This document shows positions 48,864 through 57,746 of a DNA stretch of 64,000 nucleotides, piece by piece. The notes under the pieces are model-generated. The model saw only the letters and a program-made list of their open reading frames with translations. It was not told the DNA's origin and did not search any database. A program made the translations under genes and the position numbers. Origin of the DNA: Exiguobacterium sp018617385 (lineage in GTDB: Bacteria > Bacillota > Bacilli > Exiguobacteriales > Exiguobacteriaceae); the NCBI RefSeq assembly GCF_018617385.1, contig NZ_JACSKA010000004.1, positions 1 to 64,000 of the forward strand. Reading direction: 5' to 3'. How positions within the stretch are numbered: the first letter of the stretch is position 1; the number at the start of each line of letters is the position of its first letter.

Positions 48864-48905
48864 AAAAAAATCGCCTCGTTCATAGGGATGAACGGGCGAT
48901 TTTTT
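48864..48905. terminator. Bidirectional terminator between ypjC and the GreA-like gene
   Basis: AAAAAATCGCC and CGTTCA pair with TGAACG and GGCGATTTTT (one bulge). T runs are present on both strands, as expected between convergent genes. Confidence 0.88.
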
Positions 48906-49361
48906 ATGGTTCGATGTGGAGCACCTCGACTTGAATCGTACCTCCTGGCGTTTCCACTTGAATCGTTTGCCCCATTGTCGCCCCATCAAACGACGACCGA
49001 GTGGCGATGTCACGGAGATGCTACCTCGTTCTAGATCTGCTTCTGCCTCGCTCACGATTCGATAGCGCTCGGTCTCTTCTTGTTGCACTTCCCGAATCAC
49101 GACCCGATTTCCGAACGTCACGACTTCAGACTGAACGGATTCGACGATGGTCGCGTCGTCAAGGAGGTGATTCAGTTCTAATATATCCGCCTCGATCCGC
49201 TCATATTGACGTACCGCTTCAGTGTAGGTGACGTCTTCGCGGAAATCACAAAACTTTCGAGCTGTCCGCAACCGTTCACGCGCATCCGTCCGCTCTCTTC
49301 TTTGCATCGCAAGTCGATCTGTCAATTGGTGATGACCCGTCTCGGTCAGCTTCGGTTTCAT
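48904..49361 (-). pseudogene. GreA/GreB-type transcript cleavage factor with an apparent 1-nt frameshift
   Basis: The N-terminal two thirds match a GreA-type coiled coil and the start of the C-terminal domain (FREDVTYTEAVRQYERIEAD, then SVTSPLGRRLMG). After that the frame reads non-family sequence and runs on through the terminator to 48798, 64 nt into ypjC. In the other frame the expected ending ATMGQTIQVETPGGT, then IQVEVLHIEP, stops at 48904. One extra G in the run complementary to 48981-48984 would restore a normal protein of about 150 residues. It may be a real mutation, a phase-variable tract or a base-calling error. Start at 49361 or 49370. Confidence 0.75.
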
Positions 49362-49391
49362 TGACAACATTTCCTTTCAACAAAAAATAAA

Positions 49392-49413
49392 AAAATCCCG
49401 CCTACCGACGGGA
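49392..49413 (-). terminator. Terminator of the zinc metalloprotease gene
   Basis: On the minus strand AATCCCG, an 8-nt loop and CGGGATT are followed by TTTTTATTTTTT. Confidence 0.85.
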
Positions 49414-49425
49414 TTCCATTCAATC

Positions 49426-50109
49426 CTATTCCTCACGTGGCATAAAGACGATGAGTGCCAAACGAATGAGTTCGGCAACCGCAACGAGCGTTGCAGCGAC
49501 GTAAGTCCAAGCCGCGGCATTCAACACTTTACGTGCACCAGTCTCTTCTGTCGCCGTCACGATTCCGTGAGACGTCAATTGCGCCATCGCTCGTTTCGAT
49601 GCATCGAACTCGACCGGTAACGTGATCAACTGGAACACGACCGCCCCGAGCATCATGATGACACCGAGTTGAGCCAACCCGAGTGCCCCGAATAAGAAAC
49701 CACCGAGCAACAATGGGAACGACAAGTTCGACGTGATGTTGACGACCGGAACAAGGCTGTGGCGGACGCGCATCATCTTATAGTCTGTCGCATCTTGAAT
49801 GACGTGACCGATCTCGTGCGCAGCGATCGCGGCAGACGAGATTGTCGACCCTTGATACACTTCGCGAGACAAACGAACGACTTTATTGACCGGGTCATAG
49901 TGGTCGCTCATGAGTCCGTCGACCATTTCGATTCTCACGTTGTGCACACCGTTTTGTTTCATGATGAAATCAGCGACCTGTGCACCTGTGACACCGCTTT
50001 GGAGCGGTTGTTTCAAAAACTGCTTATACGTACTTTTCACTCGCATCTGGGCCCATAAGGGGATGAGCATGATCAGTGCAAGATAGAAAATATAGCCACC
50101 TAATGACAT
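49426..50109 (-). CDS. yugP: Zinc metallopeptidase, YugP family
   Basis: A 227-residue membrane protease. An N-terminal membrane helix, the gluzincin zinc motif AAHEIGHVIQDA, then two to three further membrane segments and the third-ligand region LPVEFDASKRA match the YugP (PF04298 as I recall) family. Its active site would face the cytoplasm or membrane. Its substrates are unknown. It follows ypjA by 38 nt. Confidence 0.9.
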   Translation of the reverse strand: MSLGGYIFYLALIMLIPLWAQMRVKSTYKQFLKQPLQSGVTGAQVADFIMKQNGVHNVRIEMVDGLMSDHYDPVNKVVRLSREVYQGSTISSAAIAAHEIGHVIQDATDYKMMRVRHSLVPVVNITSNLSFPLLLGGFLFGALGLAQLGVIMMLGAVVFQLITLPVEFDASKRAMAQLTSHGIVTATEETGARKVLNAAAWTYVAATLVAVAELIRLALIVFMPREE

Positions 50110-50147
50110 TTTCTATTTCACCTCTGCATGTATTTGATAATTTGATT

Positions 50148-50765
50148 TTACATTCTTATGACCTTATTTTCAAGCGATGGACGTAGTACAAAGGCATATC
50201 CCATAAAAAAACATAATCCGGTTAACCAGAAAGAGCCGTAGCCGATCCACATGATATGTTCCGCGAGTGACGGATAGCGCGGCCATTGACCGAGCACATA
50301 ATCAACTACGTCATTATGAATTACCCAAATCAATGAACAGACAAACGAAGTAATGGTCCATTTCATGAATGGTGCGTAGATGAGTGCTTGAAGCGCCATC
50401 GCACCATGAGAGACCATCAACATGACAGCCATCAAGATGGTCAAGGTCGGCGCATCCGGTGGTAACGTACCGAGATACATGATGTTCATGATTACGGCCC
50501 AGACCCCGTATTTGATCAATGTGATAAAGGCGAGTGTCTCGAACAACGGGGAGCGCTTGTTGGCTAACCAAAGTCCGAGGACAATCGTAAAGAAGAATGA
50601 TGCCGTCGGACTATCCGGTACGAACAGCCAATAGATGTACGGTGTGTCACGCAATTGAGGCTCGTACCAGATATACCCGTAAATCGTCCCTCCCAAGTTG
50701 ATGATCAATAAAACAGTCAGTACAATCCGATGCATCAAGAACGGTTTTAAAAACATGGGGTTCAT
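50148..50765 (-). CDS. ypjA: YpjA, DUF1405 membrane protein
   Basis: A 205-residue protein with six or seven hydrophobic segments; GYIWYEPQL, FVPDSPTASFFF and SHGAMALQALIYAPFM are typical of YpjA. The gene lies directly downstream of qcrABC as in B. subtilis, but a terminator separates them. Function unknown. Confidence 0.88.
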   Translation of the reverse strand: MNPMFLKPFLMHRIVLTVLLIINLGGTIYGYIWYEPQLRDTPYIYWLFVPDSPTASFFFTIVLGLWLANKRSPLFETLAFITLIKYGVWAVIMNIMYLGTLPPDAPTLTILMAVMLMVSHGAMALQALIYAPFMKWTITSFVCSLIWVIHNDVVDYVLGQWPRYPSLAEHIMWIGYGSFWLTGLCFFMGYAFVLRPSLENKVIRM

Positions 50766-50812
50766 TGTCTCAATCCTTTTTCTTCAGTTTATCGTATGCG
50801 TCGTGCAGAAGT

Positions 50813-50845
50813 AAAAAAGTGTAGCCCGATATCCAGGCTACACTT
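50813..50845 (-). terminator. Terminator of the qcrABC operon
   Basis: On the minus strand AAGTGTAGCC, a 9-nt loop and GGCTACACTT are followed by TTTTAC. Confidence 0.85.
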
Positions 50846-50851
50846 GAAGAC

Positions 50852-51646
50852 TTACTTGTTATTTTCGCCGCCTTCACCGTATGAAGCGATGAACTCAGAC
50901 ATGGCTTGGAGATCTTCATCTGAACCGTCCCACTGACCAGCTGGCATCGTACCGACACCGTTGACCGCGATTTCCGCGATCTCTTCGGCCGTATACTGCG
51001 TTCCGACGAGTGCTGGAGCCGCTGCTCCACCTTCTAGGTTTTGACCGTGACAGTTGACGCAAGATTGAGCCGAATAAATCTCATATCCTGGAGCGGCTGT
51101 ATCGATTTCAGGACCTTCACCCGGAATTTGAAGCTCACCTTGTGCATGAACTTGATCCCAGTGTGTCGTTTGAACAGATTCCCAAGTCAAGTAGAAGACC
51201 GAGAGAATTCCAAGTAACATGAAACTGATCGCGACTGGTCGTTTCGCCGGTCGACGCTCGAGACCTTGGTCAAGCCATGGTGCAACGAGAAGTGCCGTGA
51301 ACGCCAAACCTGGAATAATGACTGTACCGAGTAAGATCCAGTCCCCAGCAGCGAATTGATATTTGAGTAATTGATACAAGAACAAGAAATACCAGTCCGG
51401 CAACGGAATGTATGACGTGTTCGTTGGATCGGCGATATTTTGAAGCGGTGGTGCCTCGACAATTGTCAAAGCGATGAATCCGATCAAGAAGACCGACCCT
51501 ACCATCCACTCTTTAAGCAAGAAGTTCGGCCAGAACGCCTCTGTGCGTCCTGGGTATTCTGAATAGTCTTTTGCAATGTTTTGTTTCCGATTCGAGATTC
51601 CTACTCGAGAGTCGGTTACAAATTTCATCCCTTTACCGCGATGCAT
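50852..51646 (-). CDS. qcrC: Menaquinol:cytochrome c reductase, cytochrome b/c subunit
   Basis: A 264-residue fusion of a subunit IV-like membrane domain (about 1-150, three helices, LPDWYFLFLYQLLKYQF) with a C-terminal cytochrome c domain. The heme motif CVNCH is in AQSCVNCHGQNL, and the methionine ligand lies in GVGTMPAGQW. It passes electrons from the Rieske protein to cytochrome c oxidase outside the membrane. AGGAGGAG lies 7-8 nt before the ATG at 51646. Confidence 0.95.
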   Translation of the reverse strand: MHRGKGMKFVTDSRVGISNRKQNIAKDYSEYPGRTEAFWPNFLLKEWMVGSVFLIGFIALTIVEAPPLQNIADPTNTSYIPLPDWYFLFLYQLLKYQFAAGDWILLGTVIIPGLAFTALLVAPWLDQGLERRPAKRPVAISFMLLGILSVFYLTWESVQTTHWDQVHAQGELQIPGEGPEIDTAAPGYEIYSAQSCVNCHGQNLEGGAAAPALVGTQYTAEEIAEIAVNGVGTMPAGQWDGSDEDLQAMSEFIASYGEGGENNK

Positions 51647-51679
51647 ATCGTTTCTCCTCCTTTTTCTCCTCGAATCGGC

Positions 51680-52351
51680 TTATAGCGGTCCAGAAACCCC
51701 TTGTTTACGAATCATCAAGAAGTGGGCTCCCAACAGTCCGAACAATGCCGCCGGTAAGAAGAAGACGTGAATTGCGAAGAATCGTGCGAGTGTGCTCGCC
51801 CCGACAATCTCACCACCAGCGAGAAGTGTCTTCGCAATACCACCGATAACCGGTACACTTTCAGCGATTTGAAGCGTAACTTTTGTTGCGAACAATGCCT
51901 TCATGTCCCATGGAAGCAAGTATCCTGTGAGTCCGAGCGCCAAGACGACGAAGAACAAGAGAACACCGACGACCCAGTTGAGCTCACGCGGCTTCTTATA
52001 CGATCCCGTGAAGAACACGCGGAGCGTATGTAAGAATAACATGACGATGGCTACAGATGCGCCCCAGTGGTGCATCCCACGAACGATTTGTCCGTGTGCG
52101 ATCTCATTTTGTAAATAATACACCGACGCGTGCGCGTTGATGATATCTGGTACGTAATACATCGTCAAGAACATCCCTGAAAGGATCTGGATGACGATTG
52201 TAAAGAACGTCAAACCGCCAAAACAATAGACAAATGCAGAGAAGTGATGAGCAGGGTTGACGTGTTCCGGTACTTCATGGTCTGCGATATCGCGCCAGAG
52301 CGGTGTGATGTCTACGCGTTCATCGACCCAGTCATAAATTTTTTGTAACAT
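51680..52351 (-). CDS. qcrB: Menaquinol:cytochrome c reductase, cytochrome b6 subunit
   Basis: A 223-residue four-helix cytochrome b6. Axial heme histidines occur in pairs (ARG-less pattern MHHWGASVAIVMLFLHTLR and the second helix HHFSAFVYCFGG plus C-terminal HVFFLP), and LTGYLLPWDMKA is the Qo-side signature. It oxidises menaquinol together with the Rieske subunit. Located between qcrA and qcrC, separated by short gaps. Confidence 0.95.
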   Translation of the reverse strand: MLQKIYDWVDERVDITPLWRDIADHEVPEHVNPAHHFSAFVYCFGGLTFFTIVIQILSGMFLTMYYVPDIINAHASVYYLQNEIAHGQIVRGMHHWGASVAIVMLFLHTLRVFFTGSYKKPRELNWVVGVLLFFVVLALGLTGYLLPWDMKALFATKVTLQIAESVPVIGGIAKTLLAGGEIVGASTLARFFAIHVFFLPAALFGLLGAHFLMIRKQGVSGPL

Positions 52352-52370
52352 CGGCTAGTTCCCCCTCTCA

Positions 52371-52871
52371 TTACTGAGCGACTGGACTACCTAAATATAG
52401 GAAGCCGTCTTTTTCTTCTTTTTCATAACGTGCAAGTGGTGCTGTCGGTGGTGTACCTGGGATGTTCGTTCCATCTTTTTCATAACGTCCCAAGTGACAT
52501 GGACAGAAGAATTCTGTTGGACGAGTCGGGTCACCAGCGTAGGCTACCTGACAACCTAGGTGTGTACAAATCGGAGAAAGCGCGACAATCTCGCCACTAT
52601 CTGTTTTGTAAACCCATGCTGAAAGCGTTTCTTCAAATTCATACCAAGCATCTTGTGTTTGTTTCTTAAAGTCGACACGTTGCGGCTCAGTCGTGATGTC
52701 ATCAAGACTCATTACTTTTACTTTGTCGCCTGCACCGGATTTTTTCAAAACCGGATCGATCGCAAAGTTGACCATCGGACTGATCAATGTTGCCGCCATA
52801 AAGCCACCTACTCCAGTCAGTGTGTACGTTAAGAACTGACGGCGCGTGACTTTTGACCCATTTTGAGCCAT
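52371..52871 (-). CDS. qcrA: Menaquinol:cytochrome c reductase, Rieske iron-sulfur subunit
   Basis: A 166-residue protein. A twin-arginine motif VTRRQFLTYTL and one membrane helix at the N terminus indicate Tat export with a retained anchor. The Rieske 2Fe-2S ligands are in ICTHLGCQVAY and CPCHLGRYEKDG, with the glycine-rich GTPPTAPLARYE following. It is the first gene of qcrABC, behind the promoter at 52948-52976. Confidence 0.95.
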   Translation of the reverse strand: MAQNGSKVTRRQFLTYTLTGVGGFMAATLISPMVNFAIDPVLKKSGAGDKVKVMSLDDITTEPQRVDFKKQTQDAWYEFEETLSAWVYKTDSGEIVALSPICTHLGCQVAYAGDPTRPTEFFCPCHLGRYEKDGTNIPGTPPTAPLARYEKEEKDGFLYLGSPVAQ

Positions 52872-52947
52872 TTCGTTCCCCCCTCATTCGTGTGCATAAC
52901 CCCATAATTCTTTATGCATTCTTCACAAAAATTTCTCACTCAACAAA

Positions 52948-52976
52948 ATAGTATATCAATAAAACCTCTACGTCAA
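52948..52976 (-). promoter_or_regulatory. SigA-type promoter of qcrABC
   Basis: On the minus strand TTGACG (52971-52976), 17 nt, TACTAT (52948-52953), beginning 6 nt after the ypiF stop codon. The leader to qcrA is about 70 nt. Confidence 0.65.
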
Positions 52977-52981
52977 CCGCT

Positions 52982-53422
52982 TCATGTCGCCATCCAACGG
53001 CTCGAAAGTTCCGTGATGACTTGCGTCGCAAAATTCTGGACCATCGTGTGCGCCTGATCGCTTGACATCGATCCAAGCGCGAGCGGCGGTACGAACAAAA
53101 CCGGCAAATCAAATGCTTTGAAACGGACGTCTGACGCGATAAACAATACGTGAGAAAATCCGGATGAATTTGCTTTCGCCACCACATCCTGCGCCAACTT
53201 CACACCAGCTTCCACATCGGTGTAACTGATGGTCGGGCTGAGCATCGTTCGACCAGATAATTGACGTTCTGTCTCAGCCGTGACGGCATGAATCACTTCA
53301 TAGCTTTCGGCTTTACGAACCATATCTTCACCAAACGCCAATTCTGCGAGCGGAACGATGAGCGTATCGACGTATTGTCGTTCGGCAATCGAGCGGAGTG
53401 CCCCTTGACTATCGAACCTCAT
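52982..53422 (-). CDS. ypiF: YpiF, DUF2487 protein
   Basis: A 146-residue soluble protein with the DUF2487 pattern (MRFDSQGALRSIAERQYVDT and TLIVPLAELAFG). The start at 53422 has GGAGGG at 6 nt; an in-frame ATG at 53443 has no such site. Located between ypiB and qcrA as in B. subtilis. Function unknown. Confidence 0.85.
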   Translation of the reverse strand: MRFDSQGALRSIAERQYVDTLIVPLAELAFGEDMVRKAESYEVIHAVTAETERQLSGRTMLSPTISYTDVEAGVKLAQDVVAKANSSGFSHVLFIASDVRFKAFDLPVLFVPPLALGSMSSDQAHTMVQNFATQVITELSSRWMAT

Positions 53423-53542
53423 CTTTTCCCTCCTCTCCTTCATATCTCATCATGTCTATTGTAGCGTACATGACTTCGCTCACCTTTCAAAGTTATGAAC
53501 GAACTGTGAAATAATTGTGTATTCCTACGTAATTAATATACC

Positions 53543-53583
53543 AAAAAACAAGCGCCTACCGGAACGGAAGCGCTTGTTTTTTT
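53543..53583 (-). terminator. Terminator of the long hepS-to-ypiB gene string
   Basis: On the minus strand AAAACAAGCGC and CCG pair with CGG and GCGCTTGTTTT (small internal mismatch), ending in T. It abuts the ypiB stop codon. Confidence 0.85.
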
Positions 53584-54116
53584 CAAAATAATTTAGATGC
53601 TCGTACTTGATGAAGTTGAGTCGTCAGATTGCGGAATAAATTCTCGTCTCGTCGGTCGAGCGCCTTATCGATTTCAATCAGCAATCGCTCTTCTTCAAAT
53701 TGAGCAACCGATGCCTGAATGACCGTTTGAGCAGAGGAAGAGACTTCGTCTCTCACTTCTGCCACTGGTTCAAACGGATTCTGTTCGACGATGTCGACCC
53801 AGTTCTCATCGATCATCATGCCTTGAAAATTTAACTCTACATAGATTGGCCCATCGTGTAGACGGATGTCATGATAAGCCTTCTCAGGATTCATGGTCAC
53901 AAGGTCTCCCCGTCGGTATCGAAACGGTTCACCGTCAAACCCGTACGCTGTCATCACGAGACTTCGTGGTGAGACTGAAGCGTTTGTCACGAAATGAACG
54001 TTGCCAAGCTTTTCAGGATGTCTTAACCAATAGTCAAGAATCCACTTTGCTTCACGTTTCCGAAGCGTATGATGAGCGACGAATCGCTTCAAAAAATTAC
54101 GTTTCCGCTCGACCAT
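53583..54116 (-). CDS. ypiB: YpiB, UPF0302/IDEAL-domain protein
   Basis: A 177-residue protein: an N-terminal helical UPF0302 domain (KRFVAHHTLRKREAKWILDY), a beta-rich middle (GPIYVELNFQGM) and a C-terminal IDEAL motif helix (LLIEIDKALDRRDENLFRNL). In B. subtilis YpiB helps regulate LpxC-like-free envelope or QcrA-related steps only by association; the function is not settled. It follows ypiA by 23 nt. Confidence 0.87.
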   Translation of the reverse strand: MVERKRNFLKRFVAHHTLRKREAKWILDYWLRHPEKLGNVHFVTNASVSPRSLVMTAYGFDGEPFRYRRGDLVTMNPEKAYHDIRLHDGPIYVELNFQGMMIDENWVDIVEQNPFEPVAEVRDEVSSSAQTVIQASVAQFEEERLLIEIDKALDRRDENLFRNLTTQLHQVRASKLF

Positions 54117-54139
54117 CTGACCTCATTCCCTTCCCTTAT

Positions 54140-55414
54140 TCATTCTACGTCATCAGACAATTGTTCGAGCTGTTCTTCGAGCAATTGGCGATCTTCGAGA
54201 TCGACCACCAATGCAAGCGATTGCTCGACCACACGTCGCGCATCTTGTCTACGACCTTCCTCTATCAACAGTGTAGCCCATTCCGTCACAAATGACACGT
54301 CCTCTTTCATCATCGGCTCAATTGAGGCATACAGACTGACCGCTTCGTCATACGCTTCGAGCTCATATTTCGCCTTCGCCTTGTACCATGTCATGAGCGG
54401 CGACGTCGTATGATCTTCGAGTGCATCGATGGTTTCGAGAACATCATCGAATTCTCCTGCTTCAAATAAAATCGACAAGAGCAATTCGGTCGCTTGTAAC
54501 GACTCTGGATTTAACACGAGCGCCTCACGCAGTTCTTTAATGGCACCGTCCCGATTTCCGAGTTTGAGAAGCAGCCTTGCTTTGACGTGCCGCAGTTCAT
54601 CATTATAATCGTCGCGCGTGATGCCTTGATCGACGATTTCGATGGCCTCTTCCGTTTGCCCGATTGCATCAAGTGCCTCGGTATAAGGCAAGTAGAGCGA
54701 CGTGAAGTCTGGGTCCATCGCCTGAAGCTCTTTGAACTGCTTGATCGCCACTTCCTCACGTCCGATCCGATGAGCCGTCATCGCATGACCGAAGATGGTG
54801 TTCAAATCGCGATGTGTGGCCCGCTCGTATTCTTCGAGCGCCTCTTCAAACGACCCGACCATCGTGAGGGCCTCCGCGTAATCCGCTTGATAGTCGATTT
54901 CAGCCGGCAACTTCATCTTCGGAAGTCGCGCATAGAGTGGAATGGCTTGTTCAAATGAACCGGTCGAGGCATACAATTCAGCCAATCCATAAATGAGTAA
55001 AGGTTCATCCGGATTCTTTTCGAGCGCCTCCATCAGTTTCTTCACTGCCACTTCATCCAACCCTTGCGATTGATACAGGTCAGCGAGGAGGACGAGGCTC
55101 CTCACTTGCGTATCTGCGTCATCCGATTTGATTTTTTCAAGCACGGCAATCGCTTCCTCTTCACGGTCACTATCCAAATACGCTTCCGCCAAGGATAAGG
55201 CGACATTCGGGTCTCCCTCATAGTCGACGTATAGCTTTGAGAGAACGGTTGTCGCTCGGTCGGCAAGACCTAACTCTAAATAGAGGTCAGCGATAGCTAA
55301 ACGGTCATCATCTGACCCTTCCTTCTCAAGTTCTTCTAAATGCATGAGTGCATGTTCCGTCTCACCTGACTCAAGCATCTCGATTATATGTGTTAAAGCT
55401 GATTCATCTAGCAT
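54140..55414 (-). CDS. ypiA: YpiA, tetratricopeptide-repeat protein
   Basis: A 424-residue all-helical protein with about 11-12 TPR units (for example YGLAELYASTGSFEQAIPLYARLP and ADYAEALTMVGSFEEALEEYERA, each shown in part). Strongly acidic. TPR solenoids bind partner proteins; the partner is unknown. It lies 29 nt after aroA, as in B. subtilis, where the ypiA product is likewise poorly defined. Confidence 0.9.
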   Translation of the reverse strand: MLDESALTHIIEMLESGETEHALMHLEELEKEGSDDDRLAIADLYLELGLADRATTVLSKLYVDYEGDPNVALSLAEAYLDSDREEEAIAVLEKIKSDDADTQVRSLVLLADLYQSQGLDEVAVKKLMEALEKNPDEPLLIYGLAELYASTGSFEQAIPLYARLPKMKLPAEIDYQADYAEALTMVGSFEEALEEYERATHRDLNTIFGHAMTAHRIGREEVAIKQFKELQAMDPDFTSLYLPYTEALDAIGQTEEAIEIVDQGITRDDYNDELRHVKARLLLKLGNRDGAIKELREALVLNPESLQATELLLSILFEAGEFDDVLETIDALEDHTTSPLMTWYKAKAKYELEAYDEAVSLYASIEPMMKEDVSFVTEWATLLIEEGRRQDARRVVEQSLALVVDLEDRQLLEEQLEQLSDDVE

Positions 55415-55443
55415 GGTTCGTCCTCCTGGGCTTCGGTTTGTCG

Positions 55444-56694
55444 TTATTCTATCTTACGTTGAACCCGTTGTAAATCTTCACGGAATCGAGGATAGCTGAC
55501 ATCGGATGCCTCGATCCCCTCGATGTGAACGGCTTCATCGGTCACGAGTGACGCAATCTGTAACATCATGGACAAGCGATGGTCTCCGTAAGTCGAGACA
55601 TCCCCTCCGTGAAGGCGACTCGGCTGGACGATGAATCCGTCCTCGGTGCCGACGATGTCCACACCTAATTTGCGTAGTTCTGAGACGACCACGTCAATCC
55701 GGTCGGTTTCTTTCACGCGCAGTTCCGCTGCATCTTTTACGATGGAAGGTGAATTCGCCTGAGAGGCGACGAGAGCGAACAGGGGTAATTCATCAATCTG
55801 TGAAGGAATGAAATCCTTTTCGACGACCGTGCCGGATAACTCACTCGTCGTGACCGTGACGTCCCCGACTCGTTCTTCACCGACCGATCGTTCGTTCGAA
55901 ATGACGACATTCGCGCCCATCCGTTCGAGCGTACGTAAAAATCCGATCCGCGTCTCATTCAAACAGACGTCCGTCGTCGTAACCGAACTATTTGCCACCA
56001 TGGCCGCCCCTGCCCAGAAAAATGCAGCCGATGACGGGTCTGCCGGTACGTCGACCGTACATCCGGTCAATGTCGAGGGTTCGACACGGATGACGCGTAA
56101 CCCTTCTTCGTTTACAATCGACAGCTTCGCACCGAATAGGGGCAACATGCGCTCGGTATGGTCTCGTGACAACATCGGTTCTCGAACAACCGTCGTACCC
56201 GAGGCATGTAAGCCGGCGAGTAGGACGGCCGACTTCACTTGGGCGCTCGCGACCGGTAACGTATAGTCAATCGATCGAAGCGTCGTCCCTTCGATGACGA
56301 GAGGCGCCATATCTCCGGTCACGTGTGCACCCATGTTTCGTAAAGGCTCGGTAACGCGGCGCATCGGACGTCTAGATAACGATTCATCGCCTACGAGCTC
56401 AAACGACCCGTTATAGCCGGACAAGAGTCCAATCAGTAGACGCATCGTCGTACCTGAATTCCCACAGTCAAGCCGTGCCGAGCGCGGAGACTCGATGCCC
56501 TTAATGATCAGTTCGTCTTGCTGTTCTGTCACATCGGCTCCAAGTGATCGAATCGCCTCGATTGTCGAACGACAATCGGCACCGAGGAGCGGATTCCGCA
56601 CGTGCGTCGTCCCGTTCGCCATCATCCCGAATAATAATGCACGATGTGTGATGGATTTATCACTCGGTACACGGATAGAACCGTTTAAACTCAT
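55444..56694 (-). CDS. aroA: 3-phosphoshikimate 1-carboxyvinyltransferase (EPSP synthase)
   Basis: Sixth shikimate step: shikimate 3-phosphate plus PEP gives EPSP. The 416-residue two-domain protein has VPSDKSITHRALLFGMMANG, DCGNSGTTMRLLIGLLSG and the ending YGDHRLSMMLQIASLV. In the glyphosate-site loop it shows LDCGNSGTTMR with the usual Gly, and AQVKSAVLLAG. The ATG at 56694 overlaps the aroB stop (ATGA); the earlier in-frame ATG at 56706 has no family match. Called aroE in B. subtilis. Confidence 0.95.
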   Translation of the reverse strand: MSLNGSIRVPSDKSITHRALLFGMMANGTTHVRNPLLGADCRSTIEAIRSLGADVTEQQDELIIKGIESPRSARLDCGNSGTTMRLLIGLLSGYNGSFELVGDESLSRRPMRRVTEPLRNMGAHVTGDMAPLVIEGTTLRSIDYTLPVASAQVKSAVLLAGLHASGTTVVREPMLSRDHTERMLPLFGAKLSIVNEEGLRVIRVEPSTLTGCTVDVPADPSSAAFFWAGAAMVANSSVTTTDVCLNETRIGFLRTLERMGANVVISNERSVGEERVGDVTVTTSELSGTVVEKDFIPSQIDELPLFALVASQANSPSIVKDAAELRVKETDRIDVVVSELRKLGVDIVGTEDGFIVQPSRLHGGDVSTYGDHRLSMMLQIASLVTDEAVHIEGIEASDVSYPRFREDLQRVQRKIE

Positions 56695-57746
56695 CGTTCC
56701 CACCATCCTTTCATCTGTTCAAACGTCTGTTTAAGATGTTCGAGCTGTACCGACTCAACGGTGATCGTTTCACGAAGTAACACAAAACGAATTGCACCGT
56801 GACGGTTCTTTTTATCCCGAATCATTTTTTCCACGTAGCGGTCGAATGGTTGCCAATCGATTGGCGTGACGTCATTTGAACGCATCCAATCGAACAACCG
56901 CATCGCTCGAACTTCATCTCCAGACACGAGAAAAGCGAACACCATCCCATGTAAAACCGCTTCCCCATGTGGGATCCGATAGGCTTCCACCGACTCAAGG
57001 GCATGACCGAACGTATGCCCAAAGTTGAGCCAAGCACGAATGCCCTGTTCTCGCTCGTCCGTCTCGACGATGGCTTGTTTCACTCGAATCCCACGAGCAA
57101 GCCACGACACCCAATCCAATGGTTCGTTCTCGTTCAAGTCTAAAAACAAGTCGTCTTCGAAAGAGGATTCGAGGACGTAACGTGATAAGTACGCATGTTT
57201 CAATAACTCACCGAGACCGCTTCGCACTTCCTGGACGGACAAGGTGTTCAGTCGAGTGACGTTGTAATAAACGCCTGTTGGCTGATAGAACGAACCGATC
57301 GCATTTTTCGCAAGGGGGTGATTGACTGCCACTTTGCCTCCGACAGCCGAATCGTGAGCCAAAATCGTCGTCGGAACTTGTATGTATGGAACGCCTCGCA
57401 TGTAGACACTTGCTAAAAAGCCAGCCAAGTCGCCAATCATCCCACCACCAAAGGCGACAATCAACGTCTGGCGGTCACATCCATGGCGCAACCCTTCTGC
57501 GACAAGCTGCTCGAGCTGAGATAGCGATTTCGACGCATCACCCGCTTCGACGACGGACGAGACGACGTGAGGATGGGTCAGTTTCAACGTAGAACGGAAC
57601 GACTCTCCATAAAGAGACTCGACATGTTTATCCGTAACGACCCATAGCATCGAATACCTTGACCAATCAACCGAATCGATCCAACGATCCTGATTGTCCA
57701 AGACGACGTCGTATGGGGTCGATGCTGAGATTGGAATCGTTACCAT
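56691..57746 (-). CDS. aroB: 3-dehydroquinate synthase
   Basis: Second shikimate step, NAD- and metal-dependent. A 351-residue enzyme with the NAD loop FGGGMIGDLAGFLASVYMRG, zinc ligands in SGLGELLKHAYL and NFGHTFGHALESV, and the phosphate-binding PTTILAHDSAVGGK. GGAGGAG lies 8 nt before the ATG. In B. subtilis aroB is followed by aroH and the trp-hisC-tyrA block; here aroA follows at once. Confidence 0.95.
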   Translation of the reverse strand: MVTIPISASTPYDVVLDNQDRWIDSVDWSRYSMLWVVTDKHVESLYGESFRSTLKLTHPHVVSSVVEAGDASKSLSQLEQLVAEGLRHGCDRQTLIVAFGGGMIGDLAGFLASVYMRGVPYIQVPTTILAHDSAVGGKVAVNHPLAKNAIGSFYQPTGVYYNVTRLNTLSVQEVRSGLGELLKHAYLSRYVLESSFEDDLFLDLNENEPLDWVSWLARGIRVKQAIVETDEREQGIRAWLNFGHTFGHALESVEAYRIPHGEAVLHGMVFAFLVSGDEVRAMRLFDWMRSNDVTPIDWQPFDRYVEKMIRDKKNRHGAIRFVLLRETITVESVQLEHLKQTFEQMKGWWER

